Part shown: piece by piece, positions 34,416-44,403 of the stretch
How the letters are laid out: every line of letters starts with the position of its first letter
How positions within the stretch are numbered: position 1 is the stretch's first letter
Origin: Pseudomonas trivialis
GTDB taxonomy: Bacteria; Pseudomonadota; Gammaproteobacteria; Pseudomonadales; Pseudomonadaceae
Assembly (NCBI RefSeq): GCF_001439805.1
Contig: NZ_JYLK01000004.1
Coordinates: 124,001-188,000, forward strand
Length of the DNA: 64,000 bases
Direction of reading: 5' to 3'
Notes under the pieces: model-generated
What the model was told of the DNA's origin: nothing
Database searches by the model: none
Seen by the model: the letters and a program-made list of their open reading frames with translations, nothing else
Made by a program: the position numbers and the translations under genes

Positions 34416-35915
34416 TTAACGGGACACCGGCATCGCAAACTCCGCACCCTGCTCGATACTCTCCGACCAACGCTGCATGATCGACTTCTGTTTGGTGTAG
34501 AAGCGCACGCCCTCGGTACCATACGCATGCATGTCGCCAAACAGGCTTTTCTTCCAGCCGCCGAACCCGTGCCACGCCATCGGCACCGGGATCGGCACGT
34601 TGATGCCGACCATGCCCACTTCGATGCGCCGCGCAAACTCACGGGCAACATTGCCGTCGCGGGTGAAGCAGCTCACACCGTTGCCAAACTCATGATCGTT
34701 GACCCGTTGCACCGCCTCGGCAAAGTCATTGACCCGCATACAGGCCAGCACCGGGCCGAAGATTTCTTCGCGATAGATGCTCATTTCGCTGGTCACGTGA
34801 TCGAACAGCGTCGCGCCGAGCCAAAAGCCGTTTTCCAGGCCGGGCTCGCAGGGCACGTAATCACGGCCATCAAGCAGCAACCGGGCGCCGGCCTGCACGC
34901 CCTGTTCGATGTAGCCACTGATACGCTCCAGCGCCGCACGGGAAACAATCGGGCCCATTTCGGCCTTGAGGTCGCGGCCATCGGTGATGCGCAGCTGCCT
35001 GGCACGTTCGGTCAGGGCGGCGACCACCTTATCGCCCACATCGCCCACCAGCACCGCCACGGAGATGGCCATGCAGCGCTCTCCGGCACTGCCGTAGGCT
35101 GCGCCCATCAAGGCGTCGACGGTTTTTTCGATATCGGCGTCAGGCATCACCACCATGTGGTTTTTCGCACCGCCCAGGCCCTGCACGCGCTTGCCGTTGC
35201 GCGCGCCGGTCTCGTAGATGGAGTGGGCAATCGGCGTCGAGCCGACAAAGCTCACGGCCTTGACGTCCGGGTGTTCAAGCAGCGCGTCCACCGCCTCCTT
35301 GTCGCCCTGCACCACGTTGAACACGCCCTGGGGCAAGCCGGCTTCGCGCAGCAGCTCGGCCATGAACAGCGAGGCGCTCGGATCGGTAGGGCTGGGCTTG
35401 AGGATGAAAGTGTTGCCGGCGGCGATGGCGATCGGGTACATCCACATCGGCACCATCACCGGGAAATTGAACGGCGTCACGCCCGCCACCACGCCCAGGG
35501 GCTGGCGCAGGGTCCAGTTGTCCATGCCACGGGAGACCTGGTCGGAGTGTTCGCCCTTGAGCAGGTTGGGGATGCCGCAGGCGAATTCGAGAATGTCGAT
35601 GCCACGGTCGACTTCGCCCTGGGCATCGGTGAACACCTTGCCGTGTTCGGCGACGATGATGCTCGCCAGTTCGTCCTTGCGCTCACGCAGCAGGTGCAGG
35701 TACTGAAACAACACGCGGGCGCGGCGGATCGGCGGCGTGTCGGCCCAGCCGGCAAACGCCGCTTGGGCGGCGGCAACGGCTTCGCCCACGGTGTCGCGAC
35801 TGGCCAGGGCGACGCGGCCGGTCACGTCGCCGGTGGCCGGGTTGTAGACGTCCTGGTAGCGATCATCGCGGCTGACGCGCTGGTCGTTGATGTAGTGCTC
35901 GATGGTGGTGGTCAT
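34416..35915 (-). CDS. mmsA: CoA-acylating methylmalonate-semialdehyde dehydrogenase
   Basis: The ~499-residue aldehyde dehydrogenase turns (methyl)malonate semialdehyde into propionyl- or acetyl-CoA, the last step of valine or myo-inositol breakdown. Seen: [20 protein letters not shown] near residue 145, [15 protein letters not shown] near 230 and the catalytic cysteine in AGERCMAIS near 285. ATG 35915 gives the usual length; a GTG at 35948 would add 11 residues without homology. No mmsB or iol genes follow. A LysR gene diverges from it and is the likely regulator. Confidence 0.92.
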   Translation of the reverse strand: MTTTIEHYINDQRVSRDDRYQDVYNPATGDVTGRVALASRDTVGEAVAAAQAAFAGWADTPPIRRARVLFQYLHLLRERKDELASIIVAEHGKVFTDAQGEVDRGIDILEFACGIPNLLKGEHSDQVSRGMDNWTLRQPLGVVAGVTPFNFPVMVPMWMYPIAIAAGNTFILKPSPTDPSASLFMAELLREAGLPQGVFNVVQGDKEAVDALLEHPDVKAVSFVGSTPIAHSIYETGARNGKRVQGLGGAKNHMVVMPDADIEKTVDALMGAAYGSAGERCMAISVAVLVGDVGDKVVAALTERARQLRITDGRDLKAEMGPIVSRAALERISGYIEQGVQAGARLLLDGRDYVPCEPGLENGFWLGATLFDHVTSEMSIYREEIFGPVLACMRVNDFAEAVQRVNDHEFGNGVSCFTRDGNVAREFARRIEVGMVGINVPIPVPMAWHGFGGWKKSLFGDMHAYGTEGVRFYTKQKSIMQRWSESIEQGAEFAMPVSR

Positions 35916-36025
35916 GACGGCGGATCCCGGGTCGATTAGCGTTGGCACCTACCATAGGCTTCCGCTTTGTTCCAAACCAGAGCAGAATCCAGAACTGATT
36001 GTGCACACAGGCGAACAATAGCCCC

Positions 36026-36997
36026 ATGGAAAAAACCGAGATCGAAGGCCTTTGGACCCATATCCACTGGCTCTCCGTGCTGGAAGAACAGGGCACTTAT
36101 ACCGCTGCCGCTGCGCGCCTGGGCGTGAGCAAATCGGCAGTGAGCCAACGTATTTGCGAGCTGGAAACCGCCACCGGCACCCGCCTGGTCACCCGCACCA
36201 CCCGCAGCGTGCGCCTCACCGACGCCGGGCGCTCACTGACCCGCGACGTGCGCAGCGCCTACGAACACATCGCCCGCAGCTTTTCCTCGGTGCGCGACTC
36301 GGCCGGCGACATTCGCGGCCTGGTGCGCCTCACCGCCCCGGTCGCATTCGCCCGCCAGCAACTGGTGCCGCACCTGCCCGAGTTCCTGCGTCAGCATCCA
36401 CAGGTTCGCATTCAGCTGGATGTGTCCGATGCCTTAAGCTCACTCGCCGCCGAAGGCTACGACCTGGCCGTGCGCCACGGCTTCCAGGTGCCGGAAACCC
36501 ACGTCGCCTGGAAACTCTGCGACACCGCCTCGGTGCTGGTCGCCACCCACGACTACTTGCACCGCCACGGCGAACCCCGCGAACCCGCCGACCTCAGCGC
36601 CCACAACTGCCTCTACTATCCGCGCGGCGTCGACCAGCCGGCGTGGACCTTCGAACGCGGCGTTAAAAAGACAGAACGTGTCACGGTGCCCATCGCCGGC
36701 CGTTTTTCCACCAATAACAGCGAGGCACTGCGTGACTCGGCCCTCAATCACCTGGGCATCGCCCTGCTTCCGGATTTCAGCGCCCACGCGGCACTGGCCA
36801 ACGGCACGCTGAAGCAGGTGCTCAAGGGGTGGCGATTGAAAGGCGCATTTGCCGATGAAATCTACTTGATACGGCCGTACTCGCCCCATGTGCCGAAAGC
36901 GGTGAGTGCGTTGGTGGTTTTTTTGAAGGAGCGGCTGTCGGCAGGCTTTGGTCCTGGTGATGACGCTGAGCGGCAGGTCGCAAAGAGAACGGACTGA
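36026..36997 (+). CDS. LysR-family regulator divergent from mmsA
   Basis: The 323-residue protein has an N-terminal winged helix (TYTAAAARLGVSKSAVSQRI, ELETATGTRLVTRTTRSVRL) and a LysR effector domain. The ATG at 36026 was chosen over a frame start at 35999, as the HTH begins close behind it; neither has a clear Shine-Dalgarno sequence. It lies 110 bases from the divergent mmsA start, the classical layout of a LysR regulator and its target. Confidence 0.85.
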   Translation: MEKTEIEGLWTHIHWLSVLEEQGTYTAAAARLGVSKSAVSQRICELETATGTRLVTRTTRSVRLTDAGRSLTRDVRSAYEHIARSFSSVRDSAGDIRGLVRLTAPVAFARQQLVPHLPEFLRQHPQVRIQLDVSDALSSLAAEGYDLAVRHGFQVPETHVAWKLCDTASVLVATHDYLHRHGEPREPADLSAHNCLYYPRGVDQPAWTFERGVKKTERVTVPIAGRFSTNNSEALRDSALNHLGIALLPDFSAHAALANGTLKQVLKGWRLKGAFADEIYLIRPYSPHVPKAVSALVVFLKERLSAGFGPGDDAERQVAKRTD

Positions 36998-37093
36998 ACA
37001 TTTTTTTGAAAATGCTGCGATGCGTAGGATATTTCACACAGTTTTCACAGGCGGACACTTAAGCTCCACTCAGCTCCTAAGTGAACACCTTTT

Positions 37094-37120
37094 AAGCCCG
37101 CGCCCCCATCGTGGGCTTTT
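37094..37120. terminator. Terminator between two convergent LysR genes
   Basis: AAGCCCGCG pairs with CGTGGGCTT (one bulge) and a T run follows on the plus strand. It lies between two genes pointing at each other and could serve both. A second possible hairpin, CACTTA with TAAGTG, is at 37057-37083. Confidence 0.7.
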
Positions 37121-37145
37121 CTTTGTCCGGGATTTGGCGGGCGCC

Positions 37146-38045
37146 TCACGAGACAGGGTCGATCATGGCGTTCGCGTGCAGGTGCAGGCGGTCAACCATT
37201 GCCTGTGCCGCCGGACTCAACGACTGACCGGCCAGGCGCAGGATGCCAAAGCGTCGCACCCGTCGCGGATGCACCAAGGGTACAAACGCAAGACGCTCGG
37301 CCAGCATGGTCGGGATACCCTTTTTGGCCAACACTGTTACGCCCACATTGGCGTCGAGCAACGCCAATAACGTCAGCATGGTGTCCACCTGCAGCACCGG
37401 CCGCTGCAACCACTTGGCCTGCTGCGGCCAGGCTTCCAACTGGCGGTGCGCCGTGGTGCCGAGCAGGGGCAGTCCCTCAAGCGCGCTCCAGCGCAGTTGC
37501 TGGCATGTTGCCAAAGGGTGGTTGCGGCTGCAGACGAGCCCGAAAAGGTCATCCATCAACGGTTCGAAGACAATGTGCGGTTTGTCCGACACCGTGCTGC
37601 CTATGCCGAAATCCACCTGCGCCGCCAACACCATGCGCTCCACATTGCGTGAATTGTCGTCCAGCAAACGTATGGCCACACCGGGAAAGTCACGCTGGTA
37701 CTCGGCCACCCGTTGCGGTAACCAGTTTGCCGCCGCTGCGGCTATAGCGGCAATTGTCAGCGCGCCGCAGTCTTTACGCACGAACGCCGACATGGCAATC
37801 GCGGTGCGGTCATGATGCGACACGAGCTCACGCAAATAAGGCAGGCATTCGCGACCCAGCGGCGTCAGCACTGAACGCCGGCCAGGTTCGAGCAGCATGC
37901 CGCCCAGACGATCCTCCAAAGCCTGGACGGACTTGCTGATCGCCGGTTGGGTTCGACAGGCTTTGCCGGCTGCTGCATGGAAGCCGCCATGTTCGGCAAC
38001 CAGGAGAAAGTGTCGTATCTGAGCGATGGGCAGATCGGCCAACAT
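37146..38045 (-). CDS. LysR-family regulator of the hydrolase/CitMHS pair
   Basis: The 299-residue protein has the LysR DNA-binding segment (HGGFHAAAGKACRTQPAISK, then LEDRLGGMLLEPG) and a ligand domain. It is divergent from an alpha/beta hydrolase gene and a CitMHS transporter gene, with 79 AT-rich bases between. This suggests it controls uptake and processing of an organic acid or ester. Effector unknown. Confidence 0.85.
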   Translation of the reverse strand: MLADLPIAQIRHFLLVAEHGGFHAAAGKACRTQPAISKSVQALEDRLGGMLLEPGRRSVLTPLGRECLPYLRELVSHHDRTAIAMSAFVRKDCGALTIAAIAAAAANWLPQRVAEYQRDFPGVAIRLLDDNSRNVERMVLAAQVDFGIGSTVSDKPHIVFEPLMDDLFGLVCSRNHPLATCQQLRWSALEGLPLLGTTAHRQLEAWPQQAKWLQRPVLQVDTMLTLLALLDANVGVTVLAKKGIPTMLAERLAFVPLVHPRRVRRFGILRLAGQSLSPAAQAMVDRLHLHANAMIDPVS

Positions 38046-38124
38046 AGGCAGCGATTCCTCTTTTTTATCAAAAGATAGAAATTATTCCTTATCGTGATGA
38101 TCGACAGATTTCTAACATGTCGCC

Positions 38125-38964
38125 ATGAATAAATCATTCTTCCATGAGATCAACGCAAACGCCCCGCACTGCCGTCCACCGGCAGCGCTGGAGGCCATCA
38201 CCTGGCGCAATATTGACGGGCCGTTGCTGGTGACGCTTCCAGGTGCCGGCTGCAGTCCGTCCGTATTCAGCAAACTGCGGGCCGACGGGTGGAGCATTCA
38301 GCCCGTCGACTGGGCACAACCGCCCCACTGTCCACATTCGTGTGCCCCCCTCCCGGTGGCCGAACGCCTTGCCAACAGCCTGCGCGAGCGCATCCAGGAC
38401 CGCAGGGCCGGTCCTGTTGTGCTGCTGGGGTATTCGGTGGGTGGTGCGATAGCCCTGCTGACGGCGCTGCAACACGATATGCCTGTCGCCGGCGTGGTGG
38501 TCGGTAACACGGGCGCCCACAGCCAGCGTCACGGCGACCCGGCCCTTCCGCAGCAAGTGCGTGAAGCATGGACAGAAAAAGCCCGGCAAGACTTCCTGCG
38601 GACCTGCTTCATACGCCCTCCACCTGCGCCACTTTGGCGGCAGTTATGCGCCTACCTCGCCAAACTGCCGCCCCACGCGTTGTTGCAAAGCCTGGAAGGC
38701 CTGCGCGCTTTGGACCTGAGGCCTTCTCTGTCGAAACTGGCGTGCCCGGTGCTGGTGCTGCATGGCGAATTCGACCGGCGCCGCAGGGTTGAGGATGCGC
38801 TCGAGCTGGCATCGTACCTTGTGGATGCACGCCTGCAACTGCTGCCCGGCGGCCACACGCCCATGGTTGATTGCCCCGACCAATACCTCAGCGCTCTGCA
38901 AGCTTTTCTGACCAGCGTTTTAGCCCGCGATACAGGCACCGGCACTCCATGGCAGTGTTCATAA
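38125..38964 (+). CDS. Alpha/beta hydrolase
   Basis: The 279-residue hydrolase shows the nucleophile elbow GYSVGG near residue 109, the acid in LHGEFDRR near 213 and the histidine in PGGHTPMVD near 241. No signal peptide is seen, so it is probably cytoplasmic. It is followed 23 bases later by a CitMHS transporter gene and preceded by a divergent LysR gene. A lactone or ester of the transported acid is a plausible substrate. Confidence 0.8.
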   Translation: MNKSFFHEINANAPHCRPPAALEAITWRNIDGPLLVTLPGAGCSPSVFSKLRADGWSIQPVDWAQPPHCPHSCAPLPVAERLANSLRERIQDRRAGPVVLLGYSVGGAIALLTALQHDMPVAGVVVGNTGAHSQRHGDPALPQQVREAWTEKARQDFLRTCFIRPPPAPLWRQLCAYLAKLPPHALLQSLEGLRALDLRPSLSKLACPVLVLHGEFDRRRRVEDALELASYLVDARLQLLPGGHTPMVDCPDQYLSALQAFLTSVLARDTGTGTPWQCS

Positions 38965-38987
38965 CAACTACAAAATGAGGCGTTTGC

Positions 38988-40301
38988 ATGATCACATTCA
39001 TCGGTTTCACCCTGATGCTGAGCATCATCGTGCTGATTCTACTGCGCCGCATAACACCGATTGTCGCCTTCACTACGTTGCCGGTCGCGGCCAGCCTGTC
39101 AGCCGGTTTCAGTGTCGAACAGACTGGCACGTTTATCAAAAGCGGCCTGGCGACTGTGGCCCCGACCGCAACGCTGTTCATTTTTGCGATCCTGTATTTC
39201 GGTGTGATGCGTGATCGCGGCTTGTTCCACCCCTTGGTGAACTTCCTGATTCGCATGACTCGAGGTCGGCCAATACCGGTCGCATTGATGACAGTCGCAA
39301 CCACGGCACTGGTGCATCTGGACGGCATCGGCGCGGCAACCTTTCTACTGATCATCCCCGCATTACTGCCGGTGTACCAACGCCTGAACATGAACCCCTT
39401 GATGCTGCTGTGCCTCGTCGGCACCACTGCCGGCGTCAGCAATATGGTGCCGTGGGGCGGCACCACCACGCGGGCGGCGGCAGTTACCGGCTTTGATGCA
39501 ACCCAACTCTGGCTGGCGCTGGTTCCGGTACAGGCAATAGGGCTGCTGTGCTTGTTCGCCATTGCTGGCTGGCTGGGTTACCGCTGTCAACGGGGTGCGC
39601 AAGCCATGGCAAAGCCGCCCACGGAGCTGCCGGACGCGAGCGTGCAAGGTTTGACCGAAACGCACGCGTTATCGCCCCGCTGCTGGCGATACTGGGCAAA
39701 CCTTGGCTTGACCCTGACTATCGTGGGATGCCTGTTTGCTGGGCTGCTGCCCTTGCAGGCAACCTTCATGATAGGTCTGGGCATCGCCCTGCCCCTGAAT
39801 TTCCCCTCTCTCACCCAACAGTCCGAAAGGCTCAAGGCCCACGCTGGCGACGCCATGCATATGGCACTCGTCATACTCGCAGCTGGCGTATTGCTGGGGA
39901 TACTGTCGGGCACCAGGATGAGCGAAGGCATGGCCATGGCCTTGAATGGATTGATGCCGGTCGACAGCGGCCAGTACCTGCACGTGGCGATTGGCGCTCT
40001 GGGCGTGCCCCTGGGCATGCTGTTCTCCCCGGATGCCTATTACTTCGCGCTGTTGCCGGTGATCAATGAAGTGGCCGTTGCGTCTGGCGTGTCCGCGGAC
40101 AGCGTTGCCAGAGCGATGTTAATTGGCGAAAACACCGGGTTTATCGTCAGCCCGATGGTACCCAGCGTCTATCTGGCAGTCGCATTGGCAGGAATGGAGT
40201 TGCGAGCGCATATCCGCTACACCTTTTTCTGGGCTTGGGCCGTCAGCCTGGTGATGTTGGCGTTTGCTGTATTCATCGGGGTGATTGGCTTCTCGCAATA
40301 G
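38988..40301 (+). CDS. CitMHS-family organic acid transporter
   Basis: The 437-residue inner-membrane protein has about eleven hydrophobic segments and resembles the CitMHS symporters for metal-citrate complexes (LVHLDGIGAATFLLIIPALL near residue 107; GVSNMVPWGGTTTRAAAV near 146). It may carry citrate or a related acid with protons. It ends before a strong hairpin at 40349. No two-component citrate sensor is near; the divergent LysR regulator is the likely control. Confidence 0.85.
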   Translation: MITFIGFTLMLSIIVLILLRRITPIVAFTTLPVAASLSAGFSVEQTGTFIKSGLATVAPTATLFIFAILYFGVMRDRGLFHPLVNFLIRMTRGRPIPVALMTVATTALVHLDGIGAATFLLIIPALLPVYQRLNMNPLMLLCLVGTTAGVSNMVPWGGTTTRAAAVTGFDATQLWLALVPVQAIGLLCLFAIAGWLGYRCQRGAQAMAKPPTELPDASVQGLTETHALSPRCWRYWANLGLTLTIVGCLFAGLLPLQATFMIGLGIALPLNFPSLTQQSERLKAHAGDAMHMALVILAAGVLLGILSGTRMSEGMAMALNGLMPVDSGQYLHVAIGALGVPLGMLFSPDAYYFALLPVINEVAVASGVSADSVARAMLIGENTGFIVSPMVPSVYLAVALAGMELRAHIRYTFFWAWAVSLVMLAFAVFIGVIGFSQ

Positions 40302-40348
40302 TCTCAGGGGGGGCGTTCTAGCGCGGCAGGCATGATCCTGCACACAAA

Positions 40349-40374
40349 AAGCCCGGCGCTCTGTCCGGGCTTCT
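40349..40374. terminator. Terminator after the transporter gene
   Basis: AAGCCCGG and CCGGGCTT enclose an eight-base loop and are bordered by A-rich and T-rich tracts, so it can act on both strands. It also ends the small minus-strand gene at 40392-40577. Confidence 0.85.
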
Positions 40375-40391
40375 TTAACCGCGGCAGCTCT

Positions 40392-40577
40392 TCAGTTATC
40401 CGGGTGCTCACTCGCCACCGAATCAGCGGCGTCCACGTCAGACATGTCTTCCTCGTCATCAGCCGGCAACGACTGCCCCAGGACGTCGCGCTTGGGATCA
40501 TGGCCGGTTTCGCTGTCGGTGCCCCTGGTCACGGGCTGCTGTGAAATGTTGCCTGGAGCGTTCTCATCAATTTCCAT
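40392..40577 (-). CDS. Small acidic hypothetical protein
   Basis: The 61-residue, strongly acidic and hydrophilic protein (MEIDENAPGNISQQ..., C-terminal DDEEDMSDVDAADS) is likely disordered. GGAGAG eight to nine bases before ATG 40577 supports this start over the longer frame from 40643. Similar small acidic proteins are common in Pseudomonas, but I know no function. It lies between the transporter terminator and the HTH gene. Confidence 0.6.
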   Translation of the reverse strand: MEIDENAPGNISQQPVTRGTDSETGHDPKRDVLGQSLPADDEEDMSDVDAADSVASEHPDN

Positions 40578-40673
40578 GCTGGCTCTCCGCTTGGGCGTTC
40601 GGGATATCCGCGCTTGAATATGAGAAGCACCGTGGGCTGACAAGTGCCGTTTGATGGACGAACGGTGGCCTGT

Positions 40674-41003
40674 TCAGACCTCGCTCGGTCGAGAGACCTT
40701 GAAATAGATCTCTTCGTCCGCGTCATTCTGGAACAGGTCACCGGAAATGGCCCGACTGTCCAGCAATGCCTGCGCTTCTTCCCAGGACATTTTGACCACT
40801 GCCTGTTTTTTCCCGGTCACGATGTAGACCACGTCCAAGCCATGGCTCGCCAGCGCCGCCAGGTAATCGGCCGCGGGCATCGCCTCGCTAAGCTCGTAAC
40901 GTCGCTGCTCTGCGACCGTCACGCCACCGATTTCAGCCAGCCTCTGGAGGGTCAGGCCCATGCGATGCCGTTCCTGTTTCAACCGCCTGCCGATCTCTTT
41001 CAT
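40674..41003 (-). CDS. Small XRE-type HTH regulator
   Basis: The 109-residue protein has an N-terminal XRE helix-turn-helix (GRRLKQERHRMGLTLQRLAE, GGVTVAEQRRYE) and a short C-terminal part ending in VSRPSEV. It has the size of phage- or toxin-antitoxin-like regulators, but no toxin or phage gene is adjacent. It lies with a small acidic protein gene on the same strand 96 bases downstream. Confidence 0.75.
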   Translation of the reverse strand: MKEIGRRLKQERHRMGLTLQRLAEIGGVTVAEQRRYELSEAMPAADYLAALASHGLDVVYIVTGKKQAVVKMSWEEAQALLDSRAISGDLFQNDADEEIYFKVSRPSEV

Positions 41004-41194
41004 CGCACACCTCTGTATGGCTGACCCACCTTATGGCTCTTTTGGGTAGAAAAAGATCAGTGTTGAAAATTCAGTTTAATCGTCAGGCTTCGGCGTTAAC
41101 GGCTGTCTCAATCAGCGGTGTAGAAAATTTGAATTAGGAGATTGTCCTCCCGGTCAAGAATTATGAACGCAGTCAATCTGACGAGGTGAGCGTA

Positions 41195-41329
41195 ATGACT
41201 ATCCAGGCGGAGACACTCGTACAACTGACCGACGTGCTGCGCGAACGCGGCTTGAACCTGATGTCGGATGTGCACTTTACCCGTGCACCTTATCGGCACA
41301 ATCACCGCTGGATCTGCTCAGTGGAATGA
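41195..41329 (+). CDS. Small 44-residue protein
   Basis: A short frame from ATG 41195 to TGA 41329 encodes MTIQAETLVQLTDVLRERGL and then a His/Arg-rich tail ending WICSVE. GAGGTGAG lies at a good distance upstream (41183-41190) and a strong terminator follows 11 bases after the stop, so it has all marks of a real transcription unit. The N-terminal half is an amphipathic helix. Function unknown. Confidence 0.6.
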   Translation: MTIQAETLVQLTDVLRERGLNLMSDVHFTRAPYRHNHRWICSVE

Positions 41330-41340
41330 GGTCACACCAA

Positions 41341-41372
41341 AACAAATGCCCCGACGAGTCGGGGCATTTGTT
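41341..41372. terminator. Strong bidirectional terminator
   Basis: AACAAATGCCCCGAC and GTCGGGGCATTTGTT are exact complements around a two-base centre (effective loop four or more), so it works as a rho-independent terminator on both strands. It ends the small gene at 41195 and may stop readthrough from ibpA. Confidence 0.9.
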
Positions 41373-41423
41373 GTCAGCCTGCGTAGACCGCGTTTTCACA
41401 CGGCCCGCCGGGCCCTTTTTTAC

Positions 41424-41882
41424 TCACTGCAGGCTTACCTGACGCAATTGCGGATCGCTGTCGCCGCCGATCGTGATGCGTTTGGGCTTGGCCTCTTCAG
41501 GCACCACACGCAGCAGGTTAATGCTCAGCAACCCGTTGTTCATCGAAGCACCGCGCACCTCGATGTGATCTGCCAGGCGGAACGACAACCGGAAGGCCCG
41601 TTGAGCGATGCCCTGGTGCAGGTAAGTCACCTCTTTCTCGCTTTCACGTTTGTCACCGACAACCGTCAAAACGCCCTTCTCAACCTGGATATCCAGATCC
41701 GCTTCAGTGAGCCCGGCAACTGCAATGACAATGCGATATTCGTCATCACCGTGCTTTTCCACGTTATGAGGCGGATAGGTGTTGGGAGCCTCGCTGCGCA
41801 GCGCAGACTCAAACAGGTCGTTGAAACGATCAAAGCCCACCGACTGACGGAACAGAGGGGCCAGGGAAAGAGTAGTAGCCAT
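41424..41882 (-). CDS. ibpA: Small heat-shock chaperone (Hsp20/IbpA)
   Basis: The 152-residue protein has the alpha-crystallin domain (YRIVIAVAGLTEADLDIQVE, KGVLTVVGDKRE, then AFRLSFRLADHIEV) and the N-terminal LFRQSVGFDRFNDLFESAL typical of IbpA. It holds unfolded proteins for refolding by DnaK and ClpB. The C-terminal I-x-I-like anchor seems to be RITIGG. AGGAG precedes the ATG within a structured leader (see next entry). Confidence 0.92.
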   Translation of the reverse strand: MATTLSLAPLFRQSVGFDRFNDLFESALRSEAPNTYPPHNVEKHGDDEYRIVIAVAGLTEADLDIQVEKGVLTVVGDKRESEKEVTYLHQGIAQRAFRLSFRLADHIEVRGASMNNGLLSINLLRVVPEEAKPKRITIGGDSDPQLRQVSLQ

Positions 41883-41980
41883 TTTAAAATCTCCTGATTA
41901 GATCCAAGTGATTTAAAACGCGACCCTGATTCGGCGTCGCGTGAAGGCAATTTATGTGCGGGGAGGAAGATTTCAAGGGG
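41883..41980 (-). promoter_or_regulatory. Heat-shock promoter and candidate RNA thermometer of ibpA
   Basis: On the minus strand CTTGAAA (41977-41971) is followed after 11 bases by CACATAAAT, which suits a sigma-32 promoter. The ~65-base leader then contains a perfect hairpin, ACGCGAC with GTCGCGT (41918-41942), and a weak ATCT/AGAT pairing that encloses the AGGAG. ROSE-type thermometers control ibpA in Pseudomonas. The layout fits; base pairing was judged by eye. Confidence 0.5.
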
Positions 41981-42068
41981 CGGATTTGAAATTTTTTTTA
42001 CGCGCGCGTGGCCCTGGGCTGAAAATCCCGCGGTGCCTCTGGCTCGCGGGATTCTCATTGATGCCGGC

Positions 42069-44030
42069 TCAGTTGACCTTGAACTGCCTCACCAATCCCT
42101 GCTGATGCTCGGCCAATCGAGCGAGCTCGCGACTGGTGGCGGCGGTTTGCTCAGCGCCGGCGCTGACCTGGATCACCAGTGAGTTGATATCGTTGACATT
42201 GCGATGAATTTCTTCGGCCACCAGGCTTTGCTCCTCGGCAGCTGAAGCCACCTGAATGTTGCGGTCGCTGATGGACGCGATGCCTTCGGCGATTTCATTG
42301 AGCAAATGGCCCGCACGAACCACATTGCTCGCGCCTTCCTGCGCCTTGCCAAGGGTCTCCTGCATGGAAACGGCGGCGCGGTCGGAACCCGATTGCAGGT
42401 TGGCGATCATGTTCTGGATGCTGACCGTGGAGTCCTGGGTCTTTTTCGCCAGATTGCGCACTTCATCCGCAACCACCGCAAAACCACGGCCCTGCTCTCC
42501 CGCACGCGCTGCTTCGATGGCGGCGTTCAGTGCCAGCAGGTTGGTCTGCTCGGCAACGCCGCGAATCACGTCCAGCACCGAAGAGATGGAATCGCTTTCG
42601 AGCTTGAGTTCGTTGATGATCCTCGAGGTTTGTTCGGCCTGCACTTCCAGGCCCTGGATCAAACTGATGGTGTTATCGATCTCAGTCTTGCCCTGCATCG
42701 TGCTGGCGTTGACACGCTGCGACATTTCGGCGGCCTCGGTGGTGCTACGCGCCACATCTCTGACCGTGGCGCTCATCTCGCTGATTGCGGTGACCACCTG
42801 GTCGGTACCCTGACGCTGCTGTGCCACGTTCTGGCTGGTCTGCAGGGCCACCGCCGAAGACTGCTCGGCAGCCGTGGCAACCTGCGCCGTGGCGTTGCCA
42901 ATGTCGCTGACCACTCCACTTATCTGAAGCGCCATGTTGTCCAGGTTGCGTGATATTTCGCCAAACTCGTCCTTGCCTGTGTAGCGGGTCCGCACCGTCA
43001 GGTCGCGGGTGGAAAGCGATGCGAGAGTACGGTTCACATCGGTCACCGCCAGCTTGATATTGCGGATGATCACCAAAGCCAGCCACAGCAAGGCGATCAA
43101 CATCACTATAACGGTCGCGATGGCCACATACAGACTGAATTCGGCATTATCACGCTCGTGATGGGCGAGGCCGACCAAGGTCTGGCCCAGCTCTGCTTCG
43201 ACCCCGGCCATGAGGTCGATACGACTGGTCGAAAGGTTGAACCAGTCTTCAGGTTTGATATTGAGCGGGTCGCCCAGGGGCGTATCAAAACCGAGGCGCT
43301 GCAGGCGAGCGACTTCCAGTGATCCGGGTTGTTGCAGGACGGCATCCAGCTTGCTCTTGGAGGCTACCGGCGCCCATCGCTGGAAGGCCTCAAAGTAGCC
43401 GGAGAATTCACCGAGGTTACGGCTGAAGCGCGACAACAACGCAGCGTCGAACCGATTTTGATTGAACGCCAGGCCCAGCAATACGCGCTCGCGCCCGGCA
43501 CGCTCTTTCATATCGACAAATTGATTGAGCGAGCCCAACGCACGCAGAATTTGGGGTTCATCAATGCTGGCTTCCAACGAATAATTGAAACCCACGAGGG
43601 TTTTAATCAGGTCGGTAAAAAGAGCACCGGACTGTGTGTTGTTTATCGCCAGGTTATCGACTTTCAAACGCAAGGCGGCCAGCTCACCCAACGCACGCAA
43701 GGCCTCGTTCGGCGCTGGAATACCCTCGCTCGATTGCCCTCGCAATTCGCCGATTGACGTGTCGGTTTCCTGACGCAAGGCCTTGAGCTTGTCCTGCATG
43801 GACTTGCCACCGCTGCCCAGAAAAACGCCGCTGGCGCCGCGCTCGCGTTGAAGAGTTGTCACGACATTGCTGAATTTCTGTGCGGCGGTGGTGGCGGCAA
43901 CTGCGCGATTCATTGCCCCCAGCGTATCGCTTTTGTCCGCAATGAAAATGCCCGCAAAGGCCAGAAATCCGAGCAAAGGAAAAATCAGAATAAGCAGCAG
44001 CTTGGTACTCAAAGGAGCATTGCTAAGCAT
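42069..44030 (-). CDS. NIT-domain methyl-accepting chemotaxis protein
   Basis: The 653-residue receptor has a membrane helix near residues 10-31, a periplasmic NIT-like sensor with the [16 protein letters not shown] signature near residue 60, a second helix near 300-322, HAMP, and the standard signalling tip ([20 protein letters not shown]). NIT domains are linked with nitrate and nitrite sensing; McpN of P. aeruginosa is the known example. No nitrate genes are beside it. The 372-base stretch to the next gene at 44404 holds its promoter and the left repeat of the tRNA island. Confidence 0.85.
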   Translation of the reverse strand: MLSNAPLSTKLLLILIFPLLGFLAFAGIFIADKSDTLGAMNRAVAATTAAQKFSNVVTTLQRERGASGVFLGSGGKSMQDKLKALRQETDTSIGELRGQSSEGIPAPNEALRALGELAALRLKVDNLAINNTQSGALFTDLIKTLVGFNYSLEASIDEPQILRALGSLNQFVDMKERAGRERVLLGLAFNQNRFDAALLSRFSRNLGEFSGYFEAFQRWAPVASKSKLDAVLQQPGSLEVARLQRLGFDTPLGDPLNIKPEDWFNLSTSRIDLMAGVEAELGQTLVGLAHHERDNAEFSLYVAIATVIVMLIALLWLALVIIRNIKLAVTDVNRTLASLSTRDLTVRTRYTGKDEFGEISRNLDNMALQISGVVSDIGNATAQVATAAEQSSAVALQTSQNVAQQRQGTDQVVTAISEMSATVRDVARSTTEAAEMSQRVNASTMQGKTEIDNTISLIQGLEVQAEQTSRIINELKLESDSISSVLDVIRGVAEQTNLLALNAAIEAARAGEQGRGFAVVADEVRNLAKKTQDSTVSIQNMIANLQSGSDRAAVSMQETLGKAQEGASNVVRAGHLLNEIAEGIASISDRNIQVASAAEEQSLVAEEIHRNVNDINSLVIQVSAGAEQTAATSRELARLAEHQQGLVRQFKVN

Positions 44031-44247
44031 TACAAACCTCAGGACTTACAATTTTTGTCTAATAATTACCTCGGGCGCACGTTCTAGTGGAATCGACGTT
44101 TATAGGAGCCAAAGATGATCCAGTTTGAGCCCGCCTTAGCCGTTTTTCGTCCGTTTAGACTATCTCGGCCTGAAGCTATCGAGCTTTAGAGCTGTCAGAA
44201 AAAATGGACTGCGCGTGAACCTGGACACCTGAGATGTTTACAAACCC

Positions 44248-44355
44248 CAGAAACGCAAAAGCCCCGCTTTCGCGAGGCTCTCGTGTCAATCTTGGCGGGA
44301 AACCAGGGATTCGAACCTTGGGAACGCTATTAACGTTCGCCGGTTTTCAAGACCG
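44248..44355. repeat. Island end: 108-bp direct repeat with truncated tRNA-Ser
   Basis: This repeats 49121-49228 at an offset of 4873 with one mismatch (44318). It contains the 3' 63 bases of tRNA-Ser (44293-44355, minus strand, from the anticodon loop to CCA) and 45 bases beyond. It lacks the D-arm and 5' acceptor strand, so it is not a working tRNA. It is the usual leftover of integration into a tRNA gene. Confidence 0.9.
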
Positions 44356-44403
44356 CTATGCAAACTCGTGCGGGCCGTTACACAGTTTGCGAAGTGGAAA
44401 CGA

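Noticed and set aside
44060..44200. Sigma-28 promoter for the NIT-domain receptor
   Set aside because: TAAA and GGCTAAGG-like pieces exist, but spacing and -10 do not fit the consensus.
44293..44355. Second tRNA-Ser gene
   Set aside because: It lacks the 5' acceptor strand and D-arm; it is an integration leftover.
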